Made by a program: the position numbers and the translations under genes | Shown here: positions 9,136 through 17,616 of the stretch, piece by piece | Layout: every line of letters begins with the position of its first letter | Position numbering within the stretch: position 1 is the first letter of the stretch | Source of the DNA: Nitrospira sp. | GTDB taxonomy: Bacteria > Nitrospirota > Nitrospiria > Nitrospirales > Nitrospiraceae | DNA length: 64,000 bases | Assembly (NCBI GenBank): GCA_030123625.1 | Contig: CP126121.1 | Coordinates: 4,256,179 to 4,320,178 of the forward strand | Direction: 5' to 3' | Notes under the pieces: generated by a model | Databases searched by the model: none | Told to the model about the DNA's origin: nothing | Seen by the model: the letters and a program-made list of their open reading frames with translations, nothing else

Positions 9136-9151
9136 GTGAGAGCCATTTCCT

Positions 9152-9550
9152 ATGGGCGAAGCCCTCCGGATCAACACAACGGCGGCGAAAGAGATCGTCG
9201 ATTTGACCGATCGACTTGAGCAGGTGATCCGGAAGGCGAAGTTGCAAGAAGGTCTCTGTGCCCTTTTTGTGACACATACGACGGCTGCTTTAACAACTGG
9301 GGAAATCGGGGAGGGAACCGACGAAGATCTTCTGGAGGTCGTCGAAGAGATAATTCCCCGGATCCGCTTCCAACATGCGCATAATCCCGCGCATGCGTGG
9401 TCTCATATGGCCTCGTCGATTCTCGGGCCGTCGCTGACAGTGCCGGTGTCAGCCGGAAAGCTGGCACTCGGCACGTGGCAATCGGTGATGCTGGTCGAAC
9501 TGGATGGCCCGCGTGAACGGACCGTGTATGTCACCTTGATACCCTGTTGA
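9152..9550 (+). CDS. YjbQ/UPF0047 family protein (secondary thiamine-phosphate synthase type)
   Basis: The 132-residue protein matches the whole length of the YjbQ family. It shows the marks LFVTHTTAAL, the acidic EGTDEDLLE and HAHNPAHAWSHMASSILGPS with several histidines, then LALGTWQSVMLVELDGPR and a final VTLIP. The family is a trimeric beta sandwich with a weak thiamine-phosphate synthase activity reported in E. coli; the true cell role is unclear. The gene starts just after a terminator, so it has its own promoter. Confidence 0.88.
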   Translation: MGEALRINTTAAKEIVDLTDRLEQVIRKAKLQEGLCALFVTHTTAALTTGEIGEGTDEDLLEVVEEIIPRIRFQHAHNPAHAWSHMASSILGPSLTVPVSAGKLALGTWQSVMLVELDGPRERTVYVTLIPC

Positions 9551-9725
9551 AACGAGAATGAGACACGACGCCGGTCATCGGCTTCGGTTCCATTTCTATC
9601 TCTTCCGAATCCACCCATCTCTCTCGCTTGTGGTAGACCGTTTGGAAGAGTAGCCTGGACTGCGCCGGTCATGCGGAAAGGCAAACAAGAATGGCCGGCC
9701 ATTTCAGTATGTTCCATCGTGATTC

Positions 9726-10526
9726 ATGTCCCGCGACGACCTTGACAAGAGCAAAGCTGCCCGAGCCGGCGCTCGGCGACTGATCGAGCAGACGCCGAAA
9801 GCTTTAGCCGGATTGGCCGCCATGAGCGGCGTGGCGTATCTCGCCGGATCGATTTACACGAAAGCCTACTTTTCCGAATTCGGAGCTTCATGGATCTTAG
9901 ACGAGGTTCCTGCGGCGACCTATTTTAGTCAAAGCTGGGTGCCGCTGTTGCTGATGCTCTACTTTGGATATCTGGCTACAACAAACCTCGCGGTGATCGG
10001 AAGTCAAGACGACGTGACTGCGAGCTTCCGGTTCAGAGTCTCCGTAGCCATGGTCCGGTATGGTTCATGGTTCTTGCTCGCACTCTTAGGGATCATCCCG
10101 CTTCTGAGCACATTCGGCTATGGTATGTCGGCTATTGTTCTGTCGATGATCGGTATTACCGCGATTCTCCTCTTGTTCAGCTCGACGCTCGAGCTGATTG
10201 TGGTACGCTTCAGTACGCTCAATACTACGTTCAATACAGTGGGTCGACTCATTGATCCGTCGGTGGCGTATCTCTCATTCGCCGTGATTGCCGCCGCTCT
10301 GTATATGGTTCCCGCGCAGCTCGGCCTGAACTGGGCACGGATCGATAAACAACCGACATCTTCCCTGCTTGCGGTGTATCTGCACAGTGATGCTGAACAA
10401 GAGTATCGACTGCTGTTCTCGGTCGGGGAACGTTTGTACGTGTTTCCGGCGAAATTCGAGGGAGCCTACCCTCCAGTCCGCGCCACTGCCATGGTCAATG
10501 TCGGCTTCACGCCCCCTCAACGGTAA
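9726..10526 (+). CDS. Membrane protein of unknown function, five predicted helices
   Basis: The 266-residue protein has a basic N-terminus (residues 1-25), then about five hydrophobic segments between residues 30 and 210 (for example YGSWFLLALLGIIPLLST and VLSMIGITAILLLFS) and a soluble C-terminal tail of about 50 residues. No family motif is recognised. Codon use and the single long frame argue that it is real. Its neighbours give no functional hint. Confidence 0.6.
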   Translation: MSRDDLDKSKAARAGARRLIEQTPKALAGLAAMSGVAYLAGSIYTKAYFSEFGASWILDEVPAATYFSQSWVPLLLMLYFGYLATTNLAVIGSQDDVTASFRFRVSVAMVRYGSWFLLALLGIIPLLSTFGYGMSAIVLSMIGITAILLLFSSTLELIVVRFSTLNTTFNTVGRLIDPSVAYLSFAVIAAALYMVPAQLGLNWARIDKQPTSSLLAVYLHSDAEQEYRLLFSVGERLYVFPAKFEGAYPPVRATAMVNVGFTPPQR

Positions 10527-10572
10527 CGATCAGTTGCACATCGGGCCAGGCCGTGGAGCGGAATTTGGCATT

Positions 10573-10588
10573 ATGAAAAAATTTTCAT
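10573..10588. promoter_or_regulatory. AT-rich palindrome upstream of the 10721 gene
   Basis: ATGAAAA-AA-TTTTCAT is a perfect 7-2-7 inverted repeat about 130 bases before the gene at 10721 and just after the stop of the 9726 gene. A second, GC-rich stem GTGCCC/GGGCAC lies near 10640. Both may be regulatory sites; nothing more can be said. Confidence 0.3.
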
Positions 10589-10720
10589 GTTTCCCTAATG
10601 ATCCCTTCATGTTTCTGGACTATAACGTGATACCAGAGTGCCCACAGACTGAGGGCACGAAGCGTTTGAGTCACGAGGGTTGAGACGATGGATAAGCACA
10701 TCGCAGAAGGAGGCCGCGCT

Positions 10721-11038
10721 ATGAAAGAAGTGACAAAGGGACTGACCATATCCAGTTCCGTGATCCCCGCTCCGGTGGGAGGGCCCAAGCGGTTGTCACC
10801 GAACCACCTTTTGGAATTAATCACTCGGTTATGTATCTTCAAAGCCGAGCGTTGGGGGCGCCGGGCGCTCTTTTATGAGCAGCACCGCGACTATTTCCCC
10901 CGATTGTCCGCCGGTCGATTCGTGAATCGATGCCGTCAGTTGGAAGCACGGTATCGAGCGCTCGCACAGATCATGTTCCTTATCCCGGCAGAGGACCGGT
11001 TGGTTCCGATACGCGCATTGGCCCTGTCGAAGCCATAA
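10721..11038 (+). CDS. Small protein of unknown function
   Basis: The ATG at 10721 follows AAGGAGG by 7 bases, which decides the start over the ATG at 10688. The 105 residues include no signal peptide or membrane segment and are rich in Arg and Leu (CRQLEARYRALAQIMFLIP). No family is recognised. Confidence 0.5.
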   Translation: MKEVTKGLTISSSVIPAPVGGPKRLSPNHLLELITRLCIFKAERWGRRALFYEQHRDYFPRLSAGRFVNRCRQLEARYRALAQIMFLIPAEDRLVPIRALALSKP

Positions 11039-11343
11039 GAAGCAACAAGTCTCAGTCAAACTGCGTCCCCGCAGAGAGGGAGAATGACTCGTATCAGATG
11101 TTGACGGTATGTGGGCGGGCAGGTGTCCGACATCCTGTCCGCTCGAATTGTGGAAAGTCATCCTCTCTCCGATACACTCCTCTCTGTCCGGCGGACTGAG
11201 CATTACGCTCTCTTTCCGTACTCGTCTCGACCCGATCTTGCGCTACCGCCACATTCAACGTACCATCAAGCCTTCTGTGAGTCGCCGCCCCACACACTCT
11301 ATGATTTCACGATCATCGACGGAAGAAAGGCGCTGAATACCAT

Positions 11344-13083
11344 ATGAAACATGGCCAGTCCTTAGAGTCCGCTATTCCGGCCGTCACAGGATTTTCACCG
11401 GGCTTCGCTGCCTTAGGACTTGAAGCGCCGCTGCTCGCAACATTGGAAACGCTGGGCTATGAGGAACCCACTCCCATACAACGGGAAGCGATTCCCCCGC
11501 TCCTCGCAGGTCGGGATCTGCTTGGACAGGCGGCGACCGGCACAGGCAAGACCGCGGCCTTCGCATTACCGATGCTGCAGCGAATCAGTCATGCTGCGAG
11601 GGTACGTCCTTCGGCACTTGTGCTTGTCCCGACTCGCGAGTTGGCGATTCAAGTCGGGGAAGCGGTGCAGCGGTACGGAAGGGAATTACAAGTGAGTGCG
11701 TTACCGGTGTACGGTGGACAAGCGATCGGTCCGCAATTGCACGCGCTGAAGCGGGGAGTCGACGTGGTCGTCGCCACACCCGGTCGGGCACTGGATCATA
11801 TCCGCCGTGGCACGCTGAAACTGCACGAGGTGAGGATCGTCGTATTGGACGAAGCGGACGAAATGCTGGACATGGGGTTTGCGGACGATTTGGATACGAT
11901 CCTAACCGGGACGCCAAAGACCAAACAGACGGCCTTGTTCTCGGCGACGATGCCCCAAAGAATCCGTACCATCGCCCATCGGCATCTTCAGAACCCGATC
12001 GAGATCACGATTGCCAAAGAACCGGTCAAGGCCGGCACGGCTCCACGTGTCCAGCAGACGGCGTATATCGTCGCGAGGCCTCACCGGGCGGCGGCGCTTG
12101 CCCGTGTCATCGACGTGGTAGGCGCGAACTCCGCGCTGGTCTTCTGCAGAACCAGACTGGAGGTCGATGAAGTCACGGTGATGCTGGCGGGCCGTGGTCA
12201 TCGGACCGAGGCCATTCACGGCGGCATGAGTCAGGGACAGCGGGACCGTGTCATGCAGGCGTTCAAGGCCGGACAGACGGAATTACTGGTGGCGACCGAT
12301 GTGGCGGCACGCGGGCTGGATATACCTCAAGTATCACACGTGATCAATTACGACCTGCCGTCCTCCGCTGAAATCTATGTCCATCGGATCGGCCGGACCG
12401 GACGGGCCGGTCGGGAGGGTGCGGCGATCACCATTCTGGACCCCCGTGAACAACGTTTACTACGAACAATTGAACAACACACGAAAGCACGGGTCACTGT
12501 TCTACCGATCCCGAGCGTGGCCGACCTGCGCACCAGGCAGTTAGATCGCGTGCAAGCCGCGGTGGAACAGGTATTACGCGATGGACCGCTGGATACGTTC
12601 AAACACCTCGTAGAGAGGCTATCCGCCTATCCCCAGGCAGAGGTGGCGGCAGCGGCGTTGAAGCTACTGGTTCGCGCACAAGGCGGCGAGCGTCAGGAGC
12701 AGGAGATTCCTGTCATACCTGTCAGGCCGCCGGAATTTGGACGGCCTATTCGGCAGGGACGGCATTCAGATGGTCGAGGTCATGGTGGATCGTCCGGAGT
12801 GGGACGTCTGCCGACAGGAGGGCCGCAACAAGGTAAGCGAACGGTCGAGATGGCGCGCCTGTATATCGGGGTGGGACGCGAAGCAGGCATCAGACCCGGC
12901 GATTTGGTGGGGGCAATTGCCAATGAAGCGAGGATCAACTCCAACGCCATCGGGACCATTGAAATCGAACATCGGTTTTCCATCGTTGATGTGCCGGCAT
13001 CTATGGCTCCACGCATTATCGAAGTACTTGGTCGTGCTCGCATTAAAGGCCGAAGGGTGCCTGTACGACTGTTTCGCGAGTAG
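11344..13083 (+). CDS. deaD: DEAD-box ATP-dependent RNA helicase with DbpA-type RNA-binding tail
   Basis: The 579-residue protein has the full DEAD-box set: Q motif (EEPTPIQREAIPPLL, near residue 40), Walker A (AATGTGKT), PTRELA, DEAD (VLDEADEMLDMGF), SAT, and in domain 2 ARGLDIPQVSHVINYDLP and HRIGRTGRAG. The last 75 residues (RLYIGVGREAGIRPGDLVGA onward) form the DbpA/CsdA RNA-recognition domain, which follows a Gly/Arg-rich linker. The layout is that of CsdA/DeaD helicases, which act in ribosome assembly, cold adaptation and mRNA decay. It is probably a monocistronic gene. Confidence 0.93.
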   Translation: MKHGQSLESAIPAVTGFSPGFAALGLEAPLLATLETLGYEEPTPIQREAIPPLLAGRDLLGQAATGTGKTAAFALPMLQRISHAARVRPSALVLVPTRELAIQVGEAVQRYGRELQVSALPVYGGQAIGPQLHALKRGVDVVVATPGRALDHIRRGTLKLHEVRIVVLDEADEMLDMGFADDLDTILTGTPKTKQTALFSATMPQRIRTIAHRHLQNPIEITIAKEPVKAGTAPRVQQTAYIVARPHRAAALARVIDVVGANSALVFCRTRLEVDEVTVMLAGRGHRTEAIHGGMSQGQRDRVMQAFKAGQTELLVATDVAARGLDIPQVSHVINYDLPSSAEIYVHRIGRTGRAGREGAAITILDPREQRLLRTIEQHTKARVTVLPIPSVADLRTRQLDRVQAAVEQVLRDGPLDTFKHLVERLSAYPQAEVAAAALKLLVRAQGGERQEQEIPVIPVRPPEFGRPIRQGRHSDGRGHGGSSGVGRLPTGGPQQGKRTVEMARLYIGVGREAGIRPGDLVGAIANEARINSNAIGTIEIEHRFSIVDVPASMAPRIIEVLGRARIKGRRVPVRLFRE

Positions 13084-13189
13084 CTGATGTTGAGTCGGTC
13101 TTTGACGCAAAGCGATCGAACAGTGCCCGCACACTTGAAGTCGTGGCAGTTGTGTCATGGTGGGAGACTAATTATCATGACCGACTATC

Positions 13190-15220
13190 ATGAAAAATTC
13201 CCAGCCTCTCGTCCCTGCCACAGTCATACTTCCTGAGATTACCGTTAAAGCGGTCCTATTATCGGTTATCCTGGCAGCGGTCTTGGCGGCCGCCAATGCC
13301 TATCTCGGCTTGTTTGCCGGCATGACGGTGTCTGCGTCTATTCCTGCAGCAGTCGCTTCCATGGCAATTCTACGATTCTTCCGTGAATCGAACGTGCTCG
13401 AAAACAATATCGTTCAAACCGCGGCTTCATCGGGGGAAGCATTGGCGGCCGGCGTCATTTTCACGATTCCCGCGCTCCTGCTGGTCGGATATTGGTCGGA
13501 ATTCGACTATCGACAGACCGTTCTCATCGCTTCGGTCGGAGGGCTGCTCGGCGTGCTCTTTACAATTCCGCTGCGACGGGCGCTGATTGTAACGGCTCGC
13601 TTGCGGTTTCCTGAAGGAGTGGCGACGGCGGAAGTCCTCAAGCTTGGCGCAGCGGAAGGGAGCGAAACCGGGTCAGTCGAATCAATCAGGGATTTTCGGT
13701 CGCTGTTGTCGGCTGCTCTGCTGGGGAGCCTGGTGAAGTTCAGCGAGAGCGGCCTCCGATTGTGGGCGGAGTCTGTGGAAGGGGCCGCACAGACCGGACG
13801 CACCGTATTCTACGCAGGACTCAACCTTTCGCCGGCGCTGCTTGCAGTCGGATTTATCATCGGTTTGCAAACAGCCGCGGTCGTTTTTCTTGGAGGCGTC
13901 ATCGGATGGGTCATCCTGATGCCCGCTTATGGACTCGTCCATGGGGTGCCGTCGGATCGGACGGGCCTTGCGGCGGCGGTGTCGATTTGGAGCGGGCAGA
14001 TTCGCTACGTCGGTATTGGAGCGATGCTGACCGGAGGGCTATGGACACTCACAAAATTACGCGAGCCGGTCTGGAAAAGTCTCATCACGCTCCGAGCAGG
14101 TTACCGGGGAGTCAAGGTTAAGGCTGAGGTTAAGGAGCATCTGAAGGGCGAGAACGTGCCGAGGACGGAACAGGACGCTCCATTCCTGTGGATCGTGGTG
14201 CCATTTGCCCTATCGCTCCTGCCGATGGCCTGGATCTATTCGACGGTCGTGGACAATTTTCTTCTCGGTTTGTTGATGACGATCGTGATGGCACTTGCCG
14301 CCTTTCTTTTCTCGTCGGTCGCCGCCTATATGGCCGGGATGGTCGGTAGTTCGAGCAATCCCGTCTCAGGCGTGACGATTGCCACCATTATGATCGCCGC
14401 CCTGCTGCTCGTGTTTTTTATGGGAGCTGGACATCCAGCGGGACCGGCGGCCGCATTGGTGATCGGAGCAGTCGTCTGCTGCGCCGCTGCGATGGGCGGA
14501 GACAATCTCCAAGATCTCAAGACAGGCCATCTGGTCGGAGCGACGCCATGGAAACAACAAGTCATGCAAGTCATCGGGGTCTTGACAGGCGCGCTGGTTC
14601 TCGTGCCGGTTCTGTCGCTCCTCCAAGCCAAGTATGGAATCGGCGAACCGACGAGCAGTCATCCGCATCCGCTGAGTGCGCCACAGGCCACATTGATGGC
14701 CAATCTGACCAGAAGTGTGTTCGGAGCAGGATTACCCTGGCCCCTCGTAGGCCTGGGTGCCGGAATCGGAATACTGATCATCCTGATTGATCGACGGCAA
14801 GAACTCCGTAGCAGTGCATTGAGATTGCCCGTGCTTGCCGTGGCACTGGGCATCTACCTGCCGCTGAAGCTTTCGGCGACCATTTTTTTGGGTGGTGCAA
14901 TTGCGGCTTTTGCGGCTTTGGCGCATAGACAAACAGGCGAGGGACGTGAACCGTCGCAGAGGGGATTGCTCTTTGCCGCCGGACTGATCACCGGCGAAGC
15001 CTTAATGGGCATCATGCTGGCCATGCCGATCGCGCTCGCCGCCCTATGGCCAAGCCTCAGCGTCGATCCATTTACGATGTTTGCCGCTCCTCCGTTCGAT
15101 GGATGGCCCGGTCTCGCCATGATGGCCGTGGTGGGATTCGCGCTCTATCGGATCGGGGCGGGGCATGGTCGGGCCACTCCGGCATCCTCGATTGAATCGG
15201 CGCCACAGGATAAATCATGA
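13190..15220 (+). CDS. OPT family oligopeptide (or metal-chelate) transporter
   Basis: The 676-residue protein is almost wholly hydrophobic, with about 15-16 membrane segments. It has the OPT family's N-terminal pattern (ITVKAVLLSVILAAVLAAAN, GLFAGMTVSASIPAAV) and the conserved NIVQTAASSGEALAAGVIFT stretch. Bacterial members of this family are thought to take up oligopeptides or iron-peptide chelates by proton symport. The substrate here is unknown. It has no linked binding protein or peptidase, so it works alone. Confidence 0.9.
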   Translation: MKNSQPLVPATVILPEITVKAVLLSVILAAVLAAANAYLGLFAGMTVSASIPAAVASMAILRFFRESNVLENNIVQTAASSGEALAAGVIFTIPALLLVGYWSEFDYRQTVLIASVGGLLGVLFTIPLRRALIVTARLRFPEGVATAEVLKLGAAEGSETGSVESIRDFRSLLSAALLGSLVKFSESGLRLWAESVEGAAQTGRTVFYAGLNLSPALLAVGFIIGLQTAAVVFLGGVIGWVILMPAYGLVHGVPSDRTGLAAAVSIWSGQIRYVGIGAMLTGGLWTLTKLREPVWKSLITLRAGYRGVKVKAEVKEHLKGENVPRTEQDAPFLWIVVPFALSLLPMAWIYSTVVDNFLLGLLMTIVMALAAFLFSSVAAYMAGMVGSSSNPVSGVTIATIMIAALLLVFFMGAGHPAGPAAALVIGAVVCCAAAMGGDNLQDLKTGHLVGATPWKQQVMQVIGVLTGALVLVPVLSLLQAKYGIGEPTSSHPHPLSAPQATLMANLTRSVFGAGLPWPLVGLGAGIGILIILIDRRQELRSSALRLPVLAVALGIYLPLKLSATIFLGGAIAAFAALAHRQTGEGREPSQRGLLFAAGLITGEALMGIMLAMPIALAALWPSLSVDPFTMFAAPPFDGWPGLAMMAVVGFALYRIGAGHGRATPASSIESAPQDKS

Positions 15221-15410
15221 GTGAAGCACCGTCATGAGTACCATAGCCCATTCCCCGGCGGTGTCGGGGCTGTGATGAAGGAGTTCTATCGTGTCCTGAA
15301 AGAATGATTCCACCGCAGGCCTGCTATGGCTTACTAAATTCGCCGTCCCTTGCTATTCTAGACGGCACTGTTGGTTCGTTAACACAAGATCAGCCATCAC
15401 GGAGGTACGC

Positions 15411-15719
15411 ATGAAAATATCGACGAGGTTCTTTGAGTTATTGCGTATGATCGGTCGTCTCTGGACGGATCTTCCCCTCTTGTTTCGACTGCTGAAGGCG
15501 TGGAAAGACGGCAGCTATCGAGGCCTGTCGGCGCGCACGCTCGCCTCACTGGTTGCCGCGCTGATCTATGTATTGAGTCCCGTCGATTTCATCCCGGACT
15601 TTATTCCCGGTATCGGGTTGATCGATGATGCGGCGGTACTCGCTTTCCTTCTGCACAGCATGGCACAGGATTTAGCGGCATTTCGGCGGTGGGAGCAGAG
15701 CCACGTGAAGGGGTCATGA
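15411..15719 (+). CDS. DUF1232 (YkvA-type) small membrane protein
   Basis: The start follows GGAGG closely. The 102-residue protein carries the DUF1232 hallmark LSPVDFIPDFIPGIGLIDDAA, where two short helices flank the SPVDFIPD core. Its function is unknown across the family. The stop is two bases from that of the convergent small membrane gene at 15722. Confidence 0.88.
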   Translation: MKISTRFFELLRMIGRLWTDLPLLFRLLKAWKDGSYRGLSARTLASLVAALIYVLSPVDFIPDFIPGIGLIDDAAVLAFLLHSMAQDLAAFRRWEQSHVKGS

Positions 15720-15721
15720 CC

Positions 15722-15963
15722 TCACACGATTCCCCATCCGGTAACCAGTCGGATGAACCCAAAGATGGCAATCCCACAACTGATCAGCCCTGCGATGCCT
15801 TTTCCTATACCTGCTTCGTCGGGCGCCATACCCAGGGCGATGGCCGAGACAATGGTCCCAATCACCGCAAAGGGAATGAGCAGCCAGCTCCAAAAAAAGG
15901 CACAAAACCAATCAGCATGCCGAACAAAGAAAGTAGACCCCATATGAGACTGACGCTTTGCAT
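15722..15963 (-). pseudogene. Small DUF4190-like membrane protein, probably frameshifted at a T7 run
   Basis: The 3' frame (15943 to 15722) encodes LIPFAVIGTIVSAIALGMAP and a second membrane segment, but its N-terminus (FFVRHADWFCAFF) is odd. From ATG 15963, another frame reads MQSVSLIWGLLSLFGMLIGFVPFF, a good membrane start, up to a run of seven T (minus strand, 15892-15898), then soon stops. One extra T would join both into one smooth protein of about 80 residues. So the gene is probably either broken or misread at the homopolymer. A family match to DUF4190 is tentative. Confidence 0.5.
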
Positions 15964-15996
15964 CGTCTGACGTGAGGAGGTCGCATGACTCGGTCG

Positions 15997-16179
15997 TTAT
16001 GCGGCTTTCTTTTTAGGAACCTTGGCACCTTTGCGTCTCGCTTCGGAAAGGCCGATCGCAATGGCTTGCTTGCGACTCTTCACGGGCTTCCCGCTCTTTC
16101 CGCTTTTGAGCGTGCCCTTCTTTCGCTTGTGCATCGCCCGTTCGACCGACTTGTGTGCACGTTTTCCGTATCGCGCCAT
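15997..16179 (-). CDS. DUF6496 small basic protein
   Basis: A strong GGGGAGGAG site precedes ATG 16179. The 60-residue protein is very rich in Lys and Arg, with MARYGKRAHKSVERAM, the SRKQAIAIGLSEARRKGAKVP core and a KKKAA end, which I recognise as the DUF6496 type. It is probably a DNA- or RNA-binding chromatin-like protein; that role is inferred from composition only. A frame on the plus strand from 15985 is a shadow. Confidence 0.8.
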   Translation of the reverse strand: MARYGKRAHKSVERAMHKRKKGTLKSGKSGKPVKSRKQAIAIGLSEARRKGAKVPKKKAA

Positions 16180-16231
16180 ACTCTCCTCCCCTCATGAATC
16201 CGCACCTGGGTGAACGGCGAAGTCAACCGAC

Positions 16232-16543
16232 TCAGTTCACGCGCTCCAAGGTCGTCGTGTGGCCCTGGTCGGTCACGTACGCCTTCACCATGTCACCCGG
16301 CATCACTTTTTCCAACTTCGTGCTCTTGTCGACATGGATCTTGTGTTCTTTGCCGTCGTTGTCCTTTATGAAATAATACTCGCCTTCCGCTCTCATCAAA
16401 GTTCCCTTGATGGTGTCTTTCGTCAGACGCTCCTTGAGTGTCGGCGAAACTTCTTTTTGGCTCATTGGATCTGCCGCTTGAGCCGCGATGCCGGTGCCCA
16501 ATAGTCCGGCCGTCATGACGATCGATATGAGAATCTTCTTCAT
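16232..16543 (-). CDS. Small periplasmic protein with OB-like domain, unknown function
   Basis: ATG 16543 follows AGGAGG; an in-frame ATG further upstream at 16585 is less likely. The protein (103 residues) has a classic signal peptide (MKKILISIVMTAGLLGTG, cleavage near AQAA). The mature part of about 80 residues alternates charged and hydrophobic residues (KGTLMRAEGEYYFIKDNDGK, then PGDMVKAYVTDQG). The pattern resembles that of the C-terminal domain at 3142-3573. Role unknown; periplasmic. Confidence 0.75.
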   Translation of the reverse strand: MKKILISIVMTAGLLGTGIAAQAADPMSQKEVSPTLKERLTKDTIKGTLMRAEGEYYFIKDNDGKEHKIHVDKSTKLEKVMPGDMVKAYVTDQGHTTTLERVN

Positions 16544-16702
16544 AGCAACCTCCTCATTCAGTAAGAGATGCAAAAGCAATTGCAAAGCTATTTTCGCGAA
16601 AAATTATTCAATTGAGGACTAGGAAGGGGCCTGGTTACCTCGGTAGCCGAGGCACCATTGCAGAATTCAGAAAAATGAAGACGTGGATCCGGCGGAGGTG
16701 CT

Positions 16703-17122
16703 TTATCCTACCAAGTCGGAGTTGAACTGATTGAGCGGCCGTATGGTGAATGCGTTTACTTCGTTGTACACGCTGAGGCGACCGCCTTGTCGACGCCGGG
16801 TAAACGTCCCTTCGACAATGACTTGATCTCCATTGTGAACTTGGATTCGGCTGGTCACTTTGAGCGTCCCGACGTCGTCGGCCAGTAGAAACTTGAACGT
16901 CGGTTCACCTTTCTGATCAATGACCAGTTGAACGTCCTTCACCAGGCCGATGACCACAACGGCTTTATGATCGTATACTTCAGGATGGGCCACGAGGTCA
17001 GCCATCTCGAGCAAATCAGCGTTGCCCATGGACACATAGAGAAGATTGACGAAGAGAGACAGGAGAAAAACCGGAGGTGCCCATCGTCTGCAGCGCATAT
17101 GAACTAGGGTTTTGCTTGCCAT
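16703..17122 (-). CDS. Secreted OB-fold-like protein, unknown function
   Basis: The 139-residue protein has a hydrophobic N-terminal signal (PPVFLLSLFVNLLYVSMG) and a domain of about 100 residues with the run of beta strands DHKAVVVIGLVKDVQLVI, KFLLADDVGTLKVTSR and GDQVIVEGTFTRRR. This fits a periplasmic OB-fold like those in YdeI/CcmE-type proteins, but no certain family can be named. A small inverted repeat (CCTCGG-TAG-CCGAGG, near 16650) lies about 50 bases past its stop, without a T-run. Confidence 0.6.
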   Translation of the reverse strand: MASKTLVHMRCRRWAPPVFLLSLFVNLLYVSMGNADLLEMADLVAHPEVYDHKAVVVIGLVKDVQLVIDQKGEPTFKFLLADDVGTLKVTSRIQVHNGDQVIVEGTFTRRRQGGRLSVYNEVNAFTIRPLNQFNSDLVG

Positions 17123-17234
17123 GATCGGGGTGTATTGTACCGAAGCTCATGGCAAGTGCAAGATGGGCAATCACCTTACTCAAAGGTCTCTTAGTTCTGT
17201 TACTGGGTGACGGAGCGATGGGTTGACGCGTGAT

Positions 17235-17498
17235 TCAGCGGAATGCCTTAAGCTCGCCGGATGTATTGGAGAGTTCAGAATCGTCATGTGGGTCCTGCAA
17301 AGACTCTGTCTTCTCCATGGTCACGGCCGGTGCGATTTGCAGGGAAGCCGTCGACGATGGTCGATCCTCGCTTGCACTGTGATCGTTCTGGTCTCCGGCA
17401 AACAGACCGACGCCCACAAGAAATGCGAGCGCAACGGCTATCCCCGCTATATCGATGTTATGAGGAGGCTTTTTCTCCAACCGGTGACGTGACGGCAT
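17235..17498 (-). CDS. Small single-pass membrane protein, unknown function
   Basis: The 87-residue frame has a basic N-terminus (MPSRHRLEKK), one membrane segment (IAGIAVALAFLVGVGLFAG) and a polar Ser/Asp-rich tail. That topology is credible for a small inner-membrane protein. No family is recognised, and the call is weak. Confidence 0.4.
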   Translation of the reverse strand: MPSRHRLEKKPPHNIDIAGIAVALAFLVGVGLFAGDQNDHSASEDRPSSTASLQIAPAVTMEKTESLQDPHDDSELSNTSGELKAFR

Positions 17499-17616
17499 AA
17501 GTTCCGTGCTCTAAATTCTCAGTCCATTGAAGTCGTGTACTGTGTACCTTTCTCCCATAGAACAAGCCACAAGGAAGACCCCTAGCCCCTGCATGGAGAT
17601 CTTGACTTCCTATGGT

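Noticed and set aside
8662..9219. Plus-strand frame of 185 codons across the terminator and yjbQ start
   Set aside because: It overlaps two real genes and a terminator, in another frame.
15985..16197. Plus-strand frame with a strong GAGGAGG site
   Set aside because: It is antisense to the DUF6496 gene, whose product is recognisable; the ribosome-like site is a coincidence or part of the other strand's promoter.
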